From an uncultured Eubacteriales bacterium (GTDB lineage Bacteria > Bacillota > Clostridia > Oscillospirales > CAG-272): 64,000 nucleotides of DNA. Shown in pieces: positions 62,301-64,000 of this stretch. The DNA lies in contig URAP01000003.1 of assembly GCA_900545935.1 (NCBI GenBank), positions 47,324-111,323 of the forward strand, written 5' to 3'. The first letter of the stretch is position 1. The number at the start of each line of letters is the position of its first letter. The notes beneath the pieces are model-generated. The model saw only the letters and a list, made by a program, of their open reading frames with translations. It was not told the DNA's origin and made no database searches. The position numbers and the translations under genes were made by a program.

Positions 62301-64000
62301 GCCCTCGTAATATCTGACCTTGTCGGGAGCCTTTTCAACACTGATGGAAACTGCATACGGCTCGTTTCCGTCAAGTGCCGACTCGCCGCCGACAAGCTCT
62401 ACGGATGCCGCAAGGGTCGAATAGTTTCCGACATAGCGGCGCTCCGATACGGGTACCGCACGGAATGCCGCGAGTGCCGACTTAAGCTGTGCTCTGTAGT
62501 CGGGGGAGGTAGGATCGACAGCCGCCGTGATAGCAGCCTCCGCAGCCTCGATTGCGGTCTGCGTCTCCGCGCTGCGCTCGCCGCGCATATCGTAGAGTGC
62601 ACGCATTCCGTTCTCAAGTCTCCAGTAGGAGACGAGAGCGTAGGTCGCCTGGTCGGTTGCCATCGAGTTCCATCCGCCGTCCATAACGTGGCAGAAGCCG
62701 CCGTCGGATACGCGGAAGCGGAGCATGCCGTCAAGCAGCGTCTTTCCGCTCGAGGTTATAAAGCGCTGATCCTGCGCGGGGTTGATACCGAGCGAGCAGA
62801 GCGCAGCAACGACCTGCGAAATGCTCTCAACATTGTCGGTATTCCATGACGAGAAGCCGCCGTTTGAGTTCTGCATCATTCCGAGACGATCAAGCGCCTC
62901 ATCGACGCACGCGCGGACGGTCTTAGAAAGCGTCTCGCCGCTGTTTTCATTCACATAAGTATATACGGTATCATCGTTATAATAGGGTGCGAGCGCCTGA
63001 ATAGCCATGGCGCTGATATCGACATCCGAGCTGCTGCCGTAGCCGCCGAGCACCCAGCCGCCGTAAGCGTTTCCGTTCACGCCGTCGGTCAGCTGCATTT
63101 TGAGTATTTCCTTGATAAAGGTCTCGCGAGTATACTTTGCATCTTCGGGAACATCGTACATTCCCGTATCCATCGCGATAAGTCCCCAGATCCAACCGTT
63201 GATGCCCTGTGTTCCGGGGCCTGCCTTGAGCGAGCAATTGTAGCTGCCGTCGGCGATAAGGTCGATGGGAGCGCCGTTATAGCTACCGAAGCTCGTGGGA
63301 TCGCCGCGGAGCGCGCCGATGGTAACGACCGCTCTGTGCCACTCCGTAGCCTTTGCGCTGTGAAGAATACCGCCGTTTGCGGCGTATGTACGCTCTATGT
63401 ATGAGCGCATAGCCTCAAGATAATCGGCATAGCCCGTGCCGTCGTTTATCATATAGATGTATTCGCCGCCGTAGAAATAGCCGAAGCGACCCATGGCGAG
63501 CGCCATCCAGTCGGTACCCGTGGAGCTTGCGCCTGACTTGTAGCCCTCGTTTCCGAGCAGGCTCCCGCTTATTCCCGCGTGCTGCTTAGTGCTTGCAGCC
63601 GCCTCTCTGATGTAGCCCGCAAGCTGCGCCGAAAGCTCGGTGCTTTCGATAAATGCGGGGCGCGAGGGCGCCTCGGTGCTGATGCCGCTCTCCCATGCAA
63701 GGCAGACACCGCTCTCACCGTCGGCGAAGGCACTGCCGAGATCTGCCGCTGTAATGGCAGATACCTCCGTAACGCCGCTCTTACTGCTTGTGCCGACGCC
63801 GCCGAGATAGTAGCAGTCGGTATTCTTGCCGCGGCTCGCGCCGATAACTGCATCAATATTGTTGCTGTTGCCCGCCGTGTCGACGACAGTGCCAGCGCCG
63901 AGACAGCGAGTGAGCACGGGAGAAGCCGCCTTGTGTCCGCCGACGACACCGCCGACGGTCGCGGGTCCGCTGACGGTGCCCGCATTGTAGCAGTCCTCGA
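59331..64000 (-). CDS. Giant surface protein: GLUG repeats, alpha/alpha toroid, Ig-like, FIVAR-like, C-terminal anchor (5' end beyond window)
   Basis: At least 1,555 codons; the frame is still open at the right edge, so the N-terminus and signal peptide lie outside. Order from the edge: GLUG repeats (CYNAGTVSGPATVGGVVGG and similar), an alpha/alpha toroid (about 62560-63480) closely similar to 55170-57101 (ATEWHRAVVTIGALRGDP, QGINGWIWGLIAMD, DISAMAIQALAPYYND), an Ig-like segment (about 62100-62370), many GLUG repeats (about 60400-62060), two FIVAR-like helical repeats (about 59640-60180), a Pro/Asp/Lys linker, and the anchor SPATSDRSMAV, hydrophobic helix, DRSKYKGKEQK. GLUG repeats often build adhesive or protease-exposed stalks. 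Probably the outermost ligand catcher of the corrinoid locus. Confidence 0.85.
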   Translation of the reverse strand, partial: EDCYNAGTVSGPATVGGVVGGHKAASPVLTRCLGAGTVVDTAGNSNNIDAVIGASRGKNTDCYYLGGVGTSSKSGVTEVSAITAADLGSAFADGESGVCLAWESGISTEAPSRPAFIESTELSAQLAGYIREAAASTKQHAGISGSLLGNEGYKSGASSTGTDWMALAMGRFGYFYGGEYIYMINDGTGYADYLEAMRSYIERTYAANGGILHSAKATEWHRAVVTIGALRGDPTSFGSYNGAPIDLIADGSYNCSLKAGPGTQGINGWIWGLIAMDTGMYDVPEDAKYTRETFIKEILKMQLTDGVNGNAYGGWVLGGYGSSSDVDISAMAIQALAPYYNDDTVYTYVNENSGETLSKTVRACVDEALDRLGMMQNSNGGFSSWNTDNVESISQVVAALCSLGINPAQDQRFITSSGKTLLDGMLRFRVSDGGFCHVMDGGWNSMATDQATYALVSYWRLENGMRALYDMRGERSAETQTAIEAAEAAITAAVDPTSPDYRAQLKSALAAFRAVPVSERRYVGNYSTLAASVELVGGESALDGNEPYAVSISVEKAPDKVRYYEGDAFDPTGMKVAATYSDGSVRELTDYKLSAPAKLELTTDTVCITYGILRTSVTVEVRERMPWEGEGTEEDPYLIKTADDLVDLRYYTYNKNMNTSGVYFKVTQDINMKNTGDWRGIADNVTGGFRGHFDGANHSIWNIGGSTYNACGLFGRLGDGAVIENLTIASGSLGSNMVYSIGAIAGEVCSNASVTVRNCHNYASMSGLWGVGGIIGELENGAYAKLERCSNHGTITAQYVGGGIIGQVGPNRWHDNGAHVDIDSCYNVGSVGGSASWGIGGIIGAIRLSGEGADSSVTNAYNAGQIKLGTASGAILGSVCEAKITFNNVHFLETEGLGAYGSFDDDGSDTVGTVIGSAAADSENVMKGEEYPAAVGENYIYDNATANSGYPMLSGECVLGDEAPLRAGVEISNAEELIAFAARVNAGEAFTGKTVLLTSHIDMSGYDSWTPIARTVSRQFDGYFDGQGYVIDNLSSASGGLFGYAGTNATIANVGIGSGEIGSQTLSFIGAIVGWSDGADIINCWNGADITCSGWSGGIVGTVRDGGESIIRGCYNIGSVTARDGAVGGIVGHLAAGGHGTDVSATVSDCYNLGTITAKDNAAGIAGRIQDGNTVTRCYNAGAITVGGENILDGAGAIVSLLTSGSTVSECYYDAAQCDKGISSGSGDTAAMSRESMCSGELLALLGAGFKADSYGLVNGGYPLTYWQPTDDADEIDNVNELISAIGEVTLDSADAIIAARNAYDNLEDELKAHVSGLEQLTAAEQALAALQTLRETKDTAIKELREYKAPEDYREIERAQLELIITEGNAAIETAADADAVRAALVDAKAKLDELKTDAVLNDEESAARVSDTIASIGDVTLDSGALIESIRAAYDSLSDTAKTLVNNYNVLTAAEDKLAELRRDEDNKPKPDDKPGGDTDNKPENKPSDTKPSTDGSTSGITNGSSTNGERENVTSPATSDRSMAVISVLAFGAVLSAAFVLDRSKYKGKEQK

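Noticed and set aside
1..64000. CRISPR array, prophage, insertion sequence or transposase
   Set aside because: No regularly spaced repeats, integrase, transposase or phage structural genes were seen on either strand.

Overview
The window reads as chromosome of a Gram-positive anaerobe of the class Clostridia, probably an Oscillospiraceae/Ruminococcaceae-like gut or rumen bacterium. Supporting signs are an IspH-ribosomal protein S1 fusion, a DUF3793-flavodoxin pair, an ECF vitamin transporter, lipoprotein signals, C-terminal membrane anchors ending in KKHR or KKRK, cohesin and dockerin domains, AGGAGG ribosome binding sites and TTGACA-N17-TATAAT promoters. Base composition is moderately GC-rich. 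I saw no rRNA, tRNA, CRISPR array, phage gene or insertion sequence.

Region 1 (about 0.1-33 kb) is a polysaccharide-utilisation region, almost all on the minus strand. It holds two paralogous sugar-binding lipoproteins, a plus-strand pair (a GH95-like protein that lacks its catalytic core and an SGNH esterase), three CBM9-like proteins, two membrane-anchored single-cohesin proteins, six GH141-like parallel beta-helix proteins, two DUF4838 proteins and one pectate-lyase-3-like beta-helix protein. Three proteins carry type I dockerins (one CBM9-like, one beta-helix, one DUF4838). The region therefore looks like a minimal cellulosome: cohesins fixed in the membrane hold dockerin-bearing enzymes, paralogues are free or self-anchored, and two beta-helix proteins without signal peptides would act on imported oligosaccharides. 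GH141 and GH95 resemblance hints at a fucosylated or pectic substrate; that is inference.

Region 2 (33-51 kb) is mainly housekeeping: an MBOAT/DHHW polysaccharide O-acetylation pair with a structured leader, an iron-repressor-like controlled DUF3793-flavodoxin operon, cmk-plsC-ispH/rpsA, an RpiR regulator with a HI0933-type flavoprotein, DUF378, an EamA transporter, an alpha-galactosidase with a Gfo/Idh/MocA oxidoreductase, and a small conserved protein of unknown function.

Region 3 (51-64 kb, minus strand, running off the right edge) is the most unusual part. Surface proteins with alpha/alpha-toroid domains and with DUF4430 domains (the two halves of animal transcobalamin/intrinsic factor) precede a complete, dedicated ECF transporter: T component, fused double ATPase and S component. 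I propose a Gram-positive corrinoid capture and import system in which large anchored proteins bind the vitamin and pass it to a membrane-tethered DUF4430 protein and the ECF importer.
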